The notes: generated by a model from the sequence alone, not told the origin. Shown: positions 41,293 to 49,452, counted from the first letter of the stretch. The stretch: 54,209 nt of DNA from Streptomyces sp. NRRL WC-3742 (GCF_000720635.1 NZ_JOCF01000055.1:1-54209); one strand, 5' to 3'. Program-made: numbers and translations.

Positions 41293-44200
41293 GTGGTCGC
41301 GGGCAGCGTCGGCAGCCTCCACCTGCACGGACTCGCCGCGCCCGCGGCCTCCGGCCGTCCCGTCCAGCTCGGCACCGTCCCCGCGCCCGCCGACTGCTAC
41401 CGCCACCGCCCGTCCGTGGACGGCCGCCTGGCGCAGGGCGGTTCGGCCCTGCTGAGCGGCCCGGCCGGCACCGGCAAGACGCAGGCGGCCGCCCACCACG
41501 TCCATCTTGCCCTGCAGGCGGGCGAGTTGGACCTCGTCCTGTGGATCGACGCCTCCAGCCGGGCCGCCATCCTGCGCGCCTACGCCCTCGCGGCCGGGCG
41601 CCTGGGCGAGAACGCCCCCGCCGAGGAGGCGCCCGACCGCCTGCTGGCCTGGCTCAACACCACCGACCGCCGCTGGATGGTGGTCCTCGACGGCCTGGCC
41701 TCCGCCGGGGACCTCGCCGAACTGCGCCCGGCCCCCTCCGCCACCGGCCGGGTACTGGTCACCACCCGCAGCAGCTCCCAGCGGCTGCGCATGCGCCGCC
41801 AGAGCCACGTGCCGGTGGGCCACTTCACCGCCGCCGAGGCCCTCGGCTTCCTGGGCGACCGCCTCGCCGTCCACGATCTCCACGCTCCCGCAGCGGAGTT
41901 GGGCACCCTCGCCGAGGGCGAGGAGGGCCACCCCGGGCGGCTGAGCGCGCTCGCCGACCGGCTGGTCGACCTGGCCGCCGCGCCGCCGCCGCACCCGTAC
42001 GGGCTGCGCCCCGGCCCGGCGGGCCCGGTCCACAACCGCTCTGCTGCCGACTGCCCGCTGTGCGCGCCGCCCGGCGCGGCCGGTACCGCCATCGCGCTGC
42101 GGTACGCGCCCGAGGACGTGGTCTGGGCCCGCTGGGTCGACGCCGTCCTGACCCGGGCGGGGCTCCGCACCGTCGCCGAGCCCTCCGACGCACCCGAAAC
42201 CAGCACCGGCGGCCCCCGCAGCGGGGCCCCGGACCGTACCGTCCTGCTCGTCTCCCCCGCCTCGCTCCGCTCGCCCAGGCCCGCGCCCGCCCCTGCCACC
42301 GGCCACGTGGTGGTGGCGAGGATCGACGGCGTCTCCCCGCTCGCCGCCCACCGCGAGCACCCGGGTGTCCCCCTGAGCGGTCCGGACGGCGCCCGCGCCG
42401 CCGCCGCGCTGCTCGACGCCCTCGGCGGCGCCCCGCACCCGCCCGACCTCACCGGGCTGCGCTGGCCCGGCTCGGGCGCCGCGCACTTCAAGGTCCCGCT
42501 GCGCTACCCCGCCTTCACCGGCCGGCGCGAGGTCCTGGACCGCCTGCACCGCCGGCTCGGCGGCGGGGTGGCCGCCGTGCTGCCCAGCTCGCAGAGCCTC
42601 GTCGGGCTCGGCGGGATCGGCAAGACCCAGATCGCGCTGGAGTACGCGCACCGGTTCAAGGCCGAGTACGACCTGATCTGGTGGATCGACGCCGAGCAGC
42701 CCGAGCTGATCCCCGCCGCGCTGGCCAACGTCGCCCGCGAACTGCGGCTGCCCGTCGGGGACTCCGTCACGGAGGCGTCCGACGCCGCCCTCGCGGCCCT
42801 GCGGCGCGGGGACCCGGCCGAGCGCTGGCTGCTGGTGTTCGACAACGCCGACGCGCCCGCCGACATCGAGCCCTTCCTGCCCGGCGGCTCCGGGCACGTC
42901 CTGGTCACCTCCCGCAACCCCGGCTGGACCTCGATGGCCGAAGCCTTCGCGGTGGACGTGTTCACCCGCCGGGAGAGCGTCGAGCACCTGTGCCGGCGCG
43001 CCCCGAGCCTGACCGCCCGGGACGCCGACCGGGTCGCGGACGAGCTCGGCGACCTCCCGCTCGCCGTCGAGGTCGCCGCGGCCTGGCTGAACGCCACCGG
43101 CATGCCCGTCGACGACTACCTGGTGCAATTGCGCATCGCCGCCTCCCGGGTCCTCCTCCTGGACCGCCCCATCGGACACCCGGCCTCCGTCGCCACCACC
43201 TGGAGCGTCTCCATCACCCGGCTGCGCACCGAGGCCCCGGCAGCGGCCAGGCTGCTGCAGCTGTGCGCGTTCTTCGCCCCCGAGCCCATCGCAATGGGGC
43301 TGCTCTACAACGAGCAGATGATCGAGGCGCTCGCCCGCTACGACGAGCGCATCGACGGCCTGCTCGCCGTCGCCGAGGCGATCCGGGCGATCGGCCGCTA
43401 CTCGCTCGCCCGGGTCGACGCCGCCCGCCGGACCGTCCAGCTGCACCGGCTCGTCCAGGCCGTCATCCGCTCCGAGATGACGGAGGACGAGCAGCGCGCC
43501 GCCCGGCACGACGTCCACCTCGTCCTGGCCGGGGCCCGGCCTGCCGACGGCGACGACGCCGGCCCCGCCCAGTGGCCCGTCATCGAGGAGATCTGGCCGC
43601 ACCTGGGCGCCTCCGGCGTCGAGACCTGCGACCTCCCCGCGCCCCGCCAGCTGATGATCGACCGGGTGCGCTACCTGTGGCGCCGCGGCGACCACCGCCA
43701 CGCCGACGAGCTCAGCTCCGCACTGCTGTCCCTCTGGGCCGGACGGCTCGGCGAGGACGACCCGCAGCACCTGCGGCTGCGCTTCCAGCGCGCCAACGTC
43801 CTGCGCTCCCTGGGCCGTCACGGCGAGGCCCTCGCCCTGGACGAGGCCGTCCTCGTCGGCCAGCGGGCCGTCCTCGGCGAGCAGCACCGGCACACCCTGA
43901 TGACGGCCGGCTCCCTCGCCGCCGACCTCCGCTGCCTCGGCCGCTTCGAGGACGCGCTCACCCTCGACCTCGACACGTACGGCCAGTTCCTGCGGCTCTT
44001 CGGCGTCCGCAACGACCGCACCCTCGCCATGGGCCACAACCTGGCCATCGACTACCGGCTCGTCGGGGACAGCCAGGCCGCCCTCGACCTCGACCGGACC
44101 ACCCTGGAGGGCCGCATCGCCGTCCTCGGCCCGCTGCACCCGTGGACGCTCGTCACCAAGTACTGCGTGGCCAGGGACCTCAGGGACCTCGGCGACTTCC

Positions 44201-44961
44201 CGACCTCGATCCAGCTCCTGCGGGAGTCCGGCGAGGGCTTCGCCGGCATCCAGGACCCGGAACTGCCCGAGAACCTGCGCAACACCTCCTCCCTCGCCGT
44301 CTCCCTGCGCCGCGTCGGCCGGCTGGAGGAGGCCCGCGCCGCCAACGCCGTCACGTACGAGCGGCTCCTGCGCCGCTACGGCGACCACGCGCCCGACACC
44401 CTGATCTGCGCGATCAACCTCGCCGCCGACCACAGCGCCGCCGGGGACAACGAGGCCGCCCGCGCCCTCACCGTCCGGGTACAGGCGGCCCACCACCGCC
44501 TCTTCGGCCCCGACCACCCCTTCTCCCTACTGTGCGCGGCCAACCTCGCCCTCTACCTGCGCACCAGCGGCGAGGCCCGGGAGGCCGTCGAACGCGGCGA
44601 GGAGGTGGTCGCCGCGCTGCGCGAACGCGTCGGCGCCGGACACCCGCTCACCCTCAAGGCGGTGATCAACCTCGCCAACGCCCACAACGACGTAGGCCGC
44701 CACAGCGACGCCCTCGCCCTGCAACGCCAGGCCACCACCGCCCTGCACGCCCGCTACGGCCCCGACCACCCCGACGTCCTCGTCTGCACCGCCAACCTCT
44801 CCCTCACCCTCCACGCCCTCGGCCACCCCGACGACGCGGCCGCGCTGCACACCCGCGCGCTCGCGGACCTCACCCGGCGCCTTGGCCCCGACCACCCCGA
44901 CACCCTCACCGCCCGCGCCCACCGCCCGATCGACCGCGACCTCGAATCCCAGCCCGTCTGA
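41293..44961 (+). CDS. STAND NTPase: P-loop domain, TIR-like region, NB-ARC, TPR
   Basis: About 1222 residues from GTG 41293, in a frame that stays open from 41165. Order: tag GGDISVDGGVVAGSVGSLHLHG (starting just before this GTG); first P-loop (LLSGPAGTGKTQAA, about 55-65; Walker B WMVVLDGLA); TIR-like region about 268-375 (ALRYAPEDVVWARWVDAVLTRAG, RTVLLVSPASLRS) lacking the middle part with the usual catalytic Glu; second NB-ARC from about 405 (FTGRREVLDRL, GLGGIGKTQIALEYAHRF near 440, WLLVFDNAD); then about eight 42-residue TPRs to the end. It resembles proteins of streptomycete FxSxx-COOH systems, but with two NTPase units. No start with a ribosome site is visible. Confidence 0.75.
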   Translation: MVAGSVGSLHLHGLAAPAASGRPVQLGTVPAPADCYRHRPSVDGRLAQGGSALLSGPAGTGKTQAAAHHVHLALQAGELDLVLWIDASSRAAILRAYALAAGRLGENAPAEEAPDRLLAWLNTTDRRWMVVLDGLASAGDLAELRPAPSATGRVLVTTRSSSQRLRMRRQSHVPVGHFTAAEALGFLGDRLAVHDLHAPAAELGTLAEGEEGHPGRLSALADRLVDLAAAPPPHPYGLRPGPAGPVHNRSAADCPLCAPPGAAGTAIALRYAPEDVVWARWVDAVLTRAGLRTVAEPSDAPETSTGGPRSGAPDRTVLLVSPASLRSPRPAPAPATGHVVVARIDGVSPLAAHREHPGVPLSGPDGARAAAALLDALGGAPHPPDLTGLRWPGSGAAHFKVPLRYPAFTGRREVLDRLHRRLGGGVAAVLPSSQSLVGLGGIGKTQIALEYAHRFKAEYDLIWWIDAEQPELIPAALANVARELRLPVGDSVTEASDAALAALRRGDPAERWLLVFDNADAPADIEPFLPGGSGHVLVTSRNPGWTSMAEAFAVDVFTRRESVEHLCRRAPSLTARDADRVADELGDLPLAVEVAAAWLNATGMPVDDYLVQLRIAASRVLLLDRPIGHPASVATTWSVSITRLRTEAPAAARLLQLCAFFAPEPIAMGLLYNEQMIEALARYDERIDGLLAVAEAIRAIGRYSLARVDAARRTVQLHRLVQAVIRSEMTEDEQRAARHDVHLVLAGARPADGDDAGPAQWPVIEEIWPHLGASGVETCDLPAPRQLMIDRVRYLWRRGDHRHADELSSALLSLWAGRLGEDDPQHLRLRFQRANVLRSLGRHGEALALDEAVLVGQRAVLGEQHRHTLMTAGSLAADLRCLGRFEDALTLDLDTYGQFLRLFGVRNDRTLAMGHNLAIDYRLVGDSQAALDLDRTTLEGRIAVLGPLHPWTLVTKYCVARDLRDLGDFPTSIQLLRESGEGFAGIQDPELPENLRNTSSLAVSLRRVGRLEEARAANAVTYERLLRRYGDHAPDTLICAINLAADHSAAGDNEAARALTVRVQAAHHRLFGPDHPFSLLCAANLALYLRTSGEAREAVERGEEVVAALRERVGAGHPLTLKAVINLANAHNDVGRHSDALALQRQATTALHARYGPDHPDVLVCTANLSLTLHALGHPDDAAALHTRALADLTRRLGPDHPDTLTARAHRPIDRDLESQPV

Positions 44962-45032
44962 GAATCCCGGCCCGGCTGAATTCTCCGTTCCCGACCGATT
45001 CGAATTCCTCGGACTCAAGGTGACACGAAGTC

Positions 45033-45673
45033 GTGGACGGCGGAGGCCGGCAGTACCTGATGGAGTTCCGGCAGCGGGTCGACCACGCCGACCACGCGAA
45101 GGGGACGTTCCAGCAGCGGCTCAACCTGGTGCACCGGTTCTTCGCCTCCTCGACGCCGTCCCCGCCCGACTGGGGCACGCTCACCGTCCGGCAGTCGGCG
45201 GACGACTACCACGCCGCGGTGTCCGCGCTGAAGCGCCTGTACCGGGGCCCGTGGATCGGCACCGGCTGGAGCAAGGACGGCATGGCCTCCGCCTACCACC
45301 GGCGCTTCTACCCGCAGGACGTGGCCGGCACGGTCGCCTACGTGGCGCCGCACGACCTGGACCCCTCCGACAACGGCGCCTACGACCGGTTCCCGGCCAC
45401 CGTCGACGAGCCGGTGTGCCGGGCGGGCGTGGATCGGGTGAGCCGCCAATTACTGCAGCACCGGGACGAGTTGGCGTCCCGCCTGGACGCCTGGACGCCT
45501 GGGCGAAGGCCCGGTCGTTCACCTTCACCCGGACGTTCACCACCACCGACCGGGCGGTGGAGTACCTGGCCATGGAGTCCGTGTTCTCGTACTGGATGCT
45601 GTGGGGCGACGCCCGGTGCGGCCTGGTGCCGGTGCCGGAGGCCACCGTCGACACCCTGCCCGCGCCCTCCTGA
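45033..45673 (+). pseudogene. decayed S37 tripeptidyl aminopeptidase
   Basis: Related to the intact gene at 30725-32227 but broken. It starts inside the mature protein (MEFRQRVDHADHAKGTFQQRLNLVHR), lacks the following ~45 residues before FFASSTPSPPDW, keeps the nucleophile region (IGTGWSKDGMASAYHRRFYPQDVAGTVAYVAP), then shifts frame after ASRLDAW. The shift is an 8-base tandem duplication, ACGCCTGG, near 45489-45504. The second part resumes as AKARSFTFTRTFTTTDRAVEYLAMESVFSYWMLWGD and ends at PAPS. Catalytic Asp and His segments are missing. It has a TTA codon at 45450, rare here. Confidence 0.8.
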
Positions 45674-45966
45674 GCCGCCCCGCCCTGCTGCTGCTCGACG
45701 AGCCCACCGCCAGCCTGGACAGCGAGAACGAGACCGCCGTCATGGCCGGGCTGCGCCACCTCCCCGAGCACACCGCCGTCCTCGTCGTCGCCCACCGGCT
45801 CTCCACCGTCCGCGACGCCGACCGCATCCTCGTCCTGGACGAGGGCCGGATCGCGGCCTGCGGCGACCACGAGGAACTCGTCCGCACCAGCCCGCGCTAC
45901 CGCCTGCTGCTCGGCGACCAGATCGACGCCGGCCTCTCCAGCCCTCCCGGAGCAGCCCAACCGTGA
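45660..45966 (+). pseudogene. 3' remnant of an ABC exporter ATPase
   Basis: Only the C-terminal third of an ABC-type ATPase remains: RALLSRPALLLLDEPTASLDSENE (Walker B and D-loop), TAVLVVAHRLSTVRDADRILVLDEGRIAACGDHEELV (H-loop). Walker A and the LSGGQ signature are absent, and the sequence joins the S37 remnant directly. Its stop overlaps the following methyltransferase remnant by a GTGA, the relic of an operon. It looks like part of an exporter of the lantibiotic or bacteriocin type, but this is uncertain. Confidence 0.75.
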
Positions 45967-46598
45967 CCGACGACCTCGCCACCCACCAGTTCGCCGAAGC
46001 CGTCAGCGGACTCGCCCCCGCCGCCCTGCGCGCCGCCGCGACCCGCCGCCTCGCCGACCACATCGACGCCGGCCACGACCGCCTCCCCGCCCTCGCCGAA
46101 CGCACCGGCACCGACCCCGACCTCCTGGAATGCCTCCTGCGCTTCCTCGTCTGCCGCGAGGTCTTCGCCGAGCCCCACCCCGGCGAGTACGGGCTGACGG
46201 GCCTCTCCGCCGCCCTCCTCGACGCCCTGATGCGAGCCCGCCCCCACCTGCGCACCACCCTGGTCGACCTCCCCGACGCCGCCCACGCCGCGAACGACCG
46301 CCTCACCGCCGCCGGCCACGGCGACCGCTTCACCACCGTCGCCGGCAGCTTCTTCGACCCCCTGCCACCGGGCGCCGACGTCCACACCCTGGTCAACGTC
46401 CTCCACAACTGGAACGACGCCGACATCCTGCGCATCCTCCGCCGCTGTGCCCAGGCCGCCGGCCCCCACAGCACCATCCCCGCCTACCGCTCCCTCGCCA
46501 CCACCGCCACCCTCACCCACACCGCCACCACCCCCCTTCCCTCCGGCCTGCGCGTCCTCACCCTCACCCCCGCCCGATCCGTCTCCCGGGCAGAATGA
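45963..46598 (+). pseudogene. O-methyltransferase with internal deletion
   Basis: An open 211-residue frame related to SAM-dependent O-methyltransferases of secondary metabolism (usual length about 340). The dimerisation half begins normally (TDDLATHQFAEAVSGLAPAALRAAATRRLADHIDAG) and reaches HPGEYGLTGLSA, then jumps to ALLDALMRARPHLRTTLVDLP, losing the glycine-rich SAM-binding motif and about 100 residues. GSFFDPLPPGADVHTLVNVLHNWNDADILRILRRCAQAAGP is retained, but the C-terminus is a low-complexity Thr/Pro tail. Probably inactive. Confidence 0.72.
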
Positions 46599-46602
46599 GG
46601 AC

Positions 46603-47055
46603 ATGCCCCGGGACACGGATCGCCAACTGCTGCACACCGCGATCGAGGAGGCCCGCGCGGGCCTCGCCGAAGGCGGGATCCCCATCGGAGCCGCCCTGTA
46701 CGGCCCCGACGGACAGGCCCTGCTCGGGCGCGGCCACAACCGCCGGGTCCAAGACGACGACCCCTCCACGCACGCGGAAACCGCCGCCTTCCGCGCGGCC
46801 GGCCGCCTGCGCTCCTACCGGGGCACGACCATGGTCACCACACTGTCGCCCTGCTGGTACTGCAGCGGCCTGGTCCGCCAGTTCGGCATCTCCCGCGTCG
46901 TCATCGGCGAGGCCAGAACCTTCCGGGGCGGCCACGACTGGCTCGCCGAACACGGCGTGGAGATCGTCCTCCTCGACGACGAGGAATGCGTCTCCCTGAT
47001 GACCGCCTTCATCACGGCCCGCCCCGACCTCTGGCACGAGGACATCGGCGCCTGA
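46603..47055 (+). CDS. cytosine deaminase, yeast Fcy1 type
   Basis: A 150-residue zinc deaminase of the CDA superfamily. Zinc site: His-Ala-Glu in STHAETAAFRAAG (about 56-59, Glu as proton shuttle) and PCWYC in TTLSPCWYCSGLVRQFGI (about 83-87). The resemblance to yeast cytosine deaminase is clear over the full length, including LGRGHNRRVQ, VVIGEARTFRGG and the ending DDEECVSLMTAFITARPDLWHEDIGA. It deaminates cytosine to uracil in pyrimidine salvage. GAGG lies just before the ATG. Upstream is the decayed strip; downstream a strong terminator and then the integrative element. Confidence 0.9.
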   Translation: MPRDTDRQLLHTAIEEARAGLAEGGIPIGAALYGPDGQALLGRGHNRRVQDDDPSTHAETAAFRAAGRLRSYRGTTMVTTLSPCWYCSGLVRQFGISRVVIGEARTFRGGHDWLAEHGVEIVLLDDEECVSLMTAFITARPDLWHEDIGA

Positions 47056-47082
47056 AGCACCCGAGCGACGGGACCACACATG

Positions 47083-47120
47083 ACGAATGCCCCGGACCGA
47101 CCTCGGTCCGGGGCATTCGT
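47083..47120. terminator. strong hairpin terminator
   Basis: Perfect 18-base arms: 47083-47100 (starting ACGAATGCCCCGGACC) and 47103-47120, ending in CGTT. It follows the cytosine deaminase gene and lies six bases before the left att repeat; before the element inserted it would have faced the tRNA-Val gene. Confidence 0.9.
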
Positions 47121-47125
47121 TCCAC

Positions 47126-47168
47126 GTGGGCGCGGACGGTTTCGAACCGCCGACATCTGCTTTGTAAG
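47126..47168. repeat. attL: displaced 3' half of tRNA-Val
   Basis: Forty-three bases starting GTGGGCGCGGACGGTTTCGA and ending CTTTGTAAG, identical to 54024-54066. It covers the tRNA from anticodon loop to 3' end, but the 5' half is absent, so it cannot be a tRNA. This is the left attachment site. Confidence 0.9.
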
Positions 47169-47560
47169 GCTTGGCGTGCGCCCCCTGCGCTGACCTGCAC
47201 CGCGCCCAGCCTGCCCGTTCCCCGGCCACCGCGCCGCCGGCGCCCGCAACTGACCGCCACGTACCGCCCGATCTGGCACGCCTGTGGCACGGTGTCAGGC
47301 ATCCCTAGGGCACTACCCCTCAGCCGCCCGACATGCGGCAGCGTGACAAGGCTCCACATCATACAGAAATCACTAGATTAGGTGACATATTTCCCCTTGG
47401 AGACCAATCGCCACCAACTCGGACTATCTTCCGATCACCCGTCGACCAGTGCGGTCGCACCGAGTAATCGAACGCATGCCCCCTGGTCACTATTGAGGAA
47501 CGTTTGGATCAGACAACTTCCCGCTTCCCTCGTCCTGACCCAAGATCAGACCAGACCACG
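47169..47560. other. left end of the element, no gene seen
   Basis: This 392-base stretch between attL and the first cargo gene carries the left TGGCAC arm-site pair and, from about 47300 on, unusually AT-rich sequence (for example ACATCATACAGAAATCACTAG). It should contain the promoter of the cargo pair; no convincing -35/-10 pair is recognised. Reading frames here show no coding bias. Confidence 0.4.
47271..47292 (+). promoter_or_regulatory. left arm-type integrase site candidate
   Basis: ATCTGGCACGC-CT-GTGGCACGG: two TGGCAC units 11 bases apart. The same layout in the same orientation occurs at 53929-53950 near the right end. Such paired repeats flanking att cores are typical arm sites for tyrosine integrases. 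Confidence 0.5.
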
Positions 47561-48001
47561 ATGTCAGTGCGGTCGGCCACACTTGCCCGTGTCAGCCGTA
47601 GGGGGTTCTTCTTGGAGACTTGGCCCGACAACTTCCCTGAAGCCTGCCCCCCAGTCGACGCTGTCCCGGCAACAGGGCAGTTCTATCGGCTGGTGGATCA
47701 AGACCCACCAGCCAGGGAGGACTTCCTCAACCATCATGAGATGCTCACAGCCGGCCGCGTACGGTCTCGCTTCTGGACGGACGACTGTGCAGCCGCTGGA
47801 CTGAGCGTCTTCGCTGACGCGGCAGACGCGGCGAGCACCCGGGCAGCCGTAGGGCCACTCAGGAAGAAGAAGATCGCAATTGGAGACATCACCGGGTCGG
47901 GAAGACTAAAGCACACGCCGCGGCATCCGAAGTGCACTCACCACACGTGGTGGCGCACTCTGAATGATGCGTCGTGGGAAGGGTTCGAGGTAGCACCATG
48001 A
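47561..48001 (+). CDS. cargo protein A, unknown function
   Basis: A 146-residue protein of no recognised family. Features: RRGFFLETWPDNFPEACPPV near residue 10, GQFYRLVDQDPPAREDFLNHHEML, GRVRSRFWTDDCAAAGLSVFADAADAASTRAAVGPLRKKKIAIGDITGSGRLKHTP, and a His/Trp motif CTHHTWWRTLNDASWEGFEVAP at the end. Conserved-looking polar residues (Arg in FYRLV, His-His, two Trp) suggest a small globular enzyme or binding domain; weak resemblance to ADP-ribosyl-type folds cannot be confirmed. Its stop overlaps the next start by ATGA, so A and B are one unit. Codon use is less GC-biased than the chromosome, indicating transfer. Confidence 0.65.
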   Translation: MSVRSATLARVSRRGFFLETWPDNFPEACPPVDAVPATGQFYRLVDQDPPAREDFLNHHEMLTAGRVRSRFWTDDCAAAGLSVFADAADAASTRAAVGPLRKKKIAIGDITGSGRLKHTPRHPKCTHHTWWRTLNDASWEGFEVAP

Positions 48002-49215
48002 ATTGGGTGCCAGAGAAGACAATTCTTGGCGATCTCAAAATCCTAGAAACTTACGTCTTCTACGATGGCCCTCGCGTCTTCAGCTGCATCTCTCTGACCG
48101 ATCAAATCTATCTCGCCCTATGGGCCGCCGAGGGAGCCGACGGCGATGACTGGCTGTACCTTCCCATCTCTAAATCACGGCTAGAAATGGTCAGATCTGG
48201 CGGTATCGCCCTGAGGGCCGCTGTCGAATGGCCAGAGGGATTCACATTCCGAGTATTCCTCCCCCATCGCCCGGGCAGTCTAGACTCGGTGGAGCCAATT
48301 TCCTCTTCAGAGATCCCGGAAGAGTGGCTCCCAGAGGAGGGGTACTGCCTAGATCTCGCAACCCACACCCTGCCCCTCGCTGATCCTGAGAGCGTCATCG
48401 AGACGAAGGCTCGGCAAGAGAGCCGCACCCGGCTAAGACTCCGCGTCAAGTTGCCAAAGTTCTCCCGCAGCGAGGCTCCCGCCCGCGCCATCGGGGCACT
48501 ACTCCTACAGACCCAGGCCGTATACGACAACCTCGGCTACGCCCTGCGCGAGATCACCCCATCTCAGCGAGGGAAGATCCCTGCCGATGTCACAGGCCAA
48601 ACCGCCATCTCCATGGTCGGTGCCTCTGCAGCCAGCTTCATGCTTGAGATGGCATCCAATGAACTCGATGATCTCCTGGGAGAGTCCCTATTCGTCCAAG
48701 TGACGGAAAAGCTAATCGAACTCCTGGACATGAACCTGGAGTACTCAGAACTTGCAAGCAAGCTTGCAGAGATTAAGCCTCGCGCCGCAAAGAGCTTCAG
48801 GCTCCTGGTCGAGAAGTTTGTAGAAACAGGTGGCGATGTCACAGTCGCCGCAGCTGGCGCACACATTCCTTACTCGAAAAGGGAGCTCACCTCAGAGAAG
48901 CTGCATGAGTTCGCCAAGACCCTGAACCGGCTCGTTCCCGAAGACCAATCAATTGAGATCCGGCGCCGAATGGTGCTCTACAAGATCGACACCGAACGCA
49001 GGACCTTCGGATTCCGGGACGAGTCATCGAACCCTGCGGATGACTATGAAGGAAAGATCGACGATCTCGCTTGGCCTCAAGCCTCCCACGCGACCGTACA
49101 AGAGCACTATGACGTACTCATCGTCGGCACGACAGTAATTGATGAGACCGTTGGCGAGCGCAGAACGAAGTATCGGCTGATGCAGATCTCCCATATAAGC
49201 GGGGAAGTGCGGTAG
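47998..49215 (+). CDS. cargo protein B, possible DUF6575-like protein
   Basis: A 405-residue soluble protein. Residues 1-110 are beta-rich and start with KILETYVFYDGPRVFSCISLTDQIYLALWAAEG, a pattern (YDGP...F...LALW) seen in proteins labelled DUF6575; the label is from memory and uncertain. Residues 150-310 are mainly helical (ARAIGALLLQTQAVYDNLGYALREITPSQRG, GASAASFMLEMASNELDDLLGE, ASKLAEIKPRAAKSFRLLVEKF). The C-terminal 80 residues return to strands (YDVLIVGTTVIDETVGERRTKYRLMQISHISG). No nuclease, kinase or nucleotide-binding motif is recognised. Translationally coupled to protein A, and AT-richer than the host. A defence or addiction role is a guess from location. Confidence 0.7.
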   Translation: MNWVPEKTILGDLKILETYVFYDGPRVFSCISLTDQIYLALWAAEGADGDDWLYLPISKSRLEMVRSGGIALRAAVEWPEGFTFRVFLPHRPGSLDSVEPISSSEIPEEWLPEEGYCLDLATHTLPLADPESVIETKARQESRTRLRLRVKLPKFSRSEAPARAIGALLLQTQAVYDNLGYALREITPSQRGKIPADVTGQTAISMVGASAASFMLEMASNELDDLLGESLFVQVTEKLIELLDMNLEYSELASKLAEIKPRAAKSFRLLVEKFVETGGDVTVAAAGAHIPYSKRELTSEKLHEFAKTLNRLVPEDQSIEIRRRMVLYKIDTERRTFGFRDESSNPADDYEGKIDDLAWPQASHATVQEHYDVLIVGTTVIDETVGERRTKYRLMQISHISGEVR

Positions 49216-49274
49216 GACCCTCTGGGCACGCGGGCGGTGGAGCGGTTTTGGCCGGTGTCCTGCCTGGTTTGGGA

Positions 49275-49382
49275 TCGAGCATGATCGGGGGGCCGTAAGC
49301 TGTTGCGACTCGGTCAGGGCTTTTGGGCCTGACCGCAATTTGGCCGAGTGGCCCCCCGTTCTTGCTCGACTCGGGTCCCGAG
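49275..49382. other. nested multi-stem palindromic structure
   Basis: Outer stem TCGAGCA (49275) / TGCTCGA (49363); next stem CGGGGGGCC (49286) / GGCCCCCCG (49350); next ACTCGG (49308) / CCGAGT (49344); innermost TCAGG (49314) / CCTGA (49328). All are perfect and concentric, separated by small internal loops. An adjacent palindrome CTCGGG-T-CCCGAG follows. It is non-coding and could be a structured RNA, a plasmid-type origin or a strong terminator. Confidence 0.7.
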
Positions 49383-49452
49383 CCTGGGAGGTGGGTAAAA
49401 CCGTGGAGCCGCCCGACCCCAGCCACGACGGGCTCTAACCTCGGCTACTCTC

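Noticed and set aside
39778..44517. A 1579-residue minus-strand frame over the STAND gene
   Set aside because: Antisense shadow. The plus strand shows Walker motifs and regular TPRs, while the shadow is low-complexity Gly/Val/Arg/Asp-rich.
47126..47168. A second tRNA-Val gene
   Set aside because: Only the 3' half is present; the sequence after the anticodon loop does not form the anticodon stem, D-arm or acceptor 5' strand.
47382..47804. An alternative gene at the element's left end
   Set aside because: This 140-residue frame overlaps cargo protein A, has no coding bias or domain, and ends inside it.
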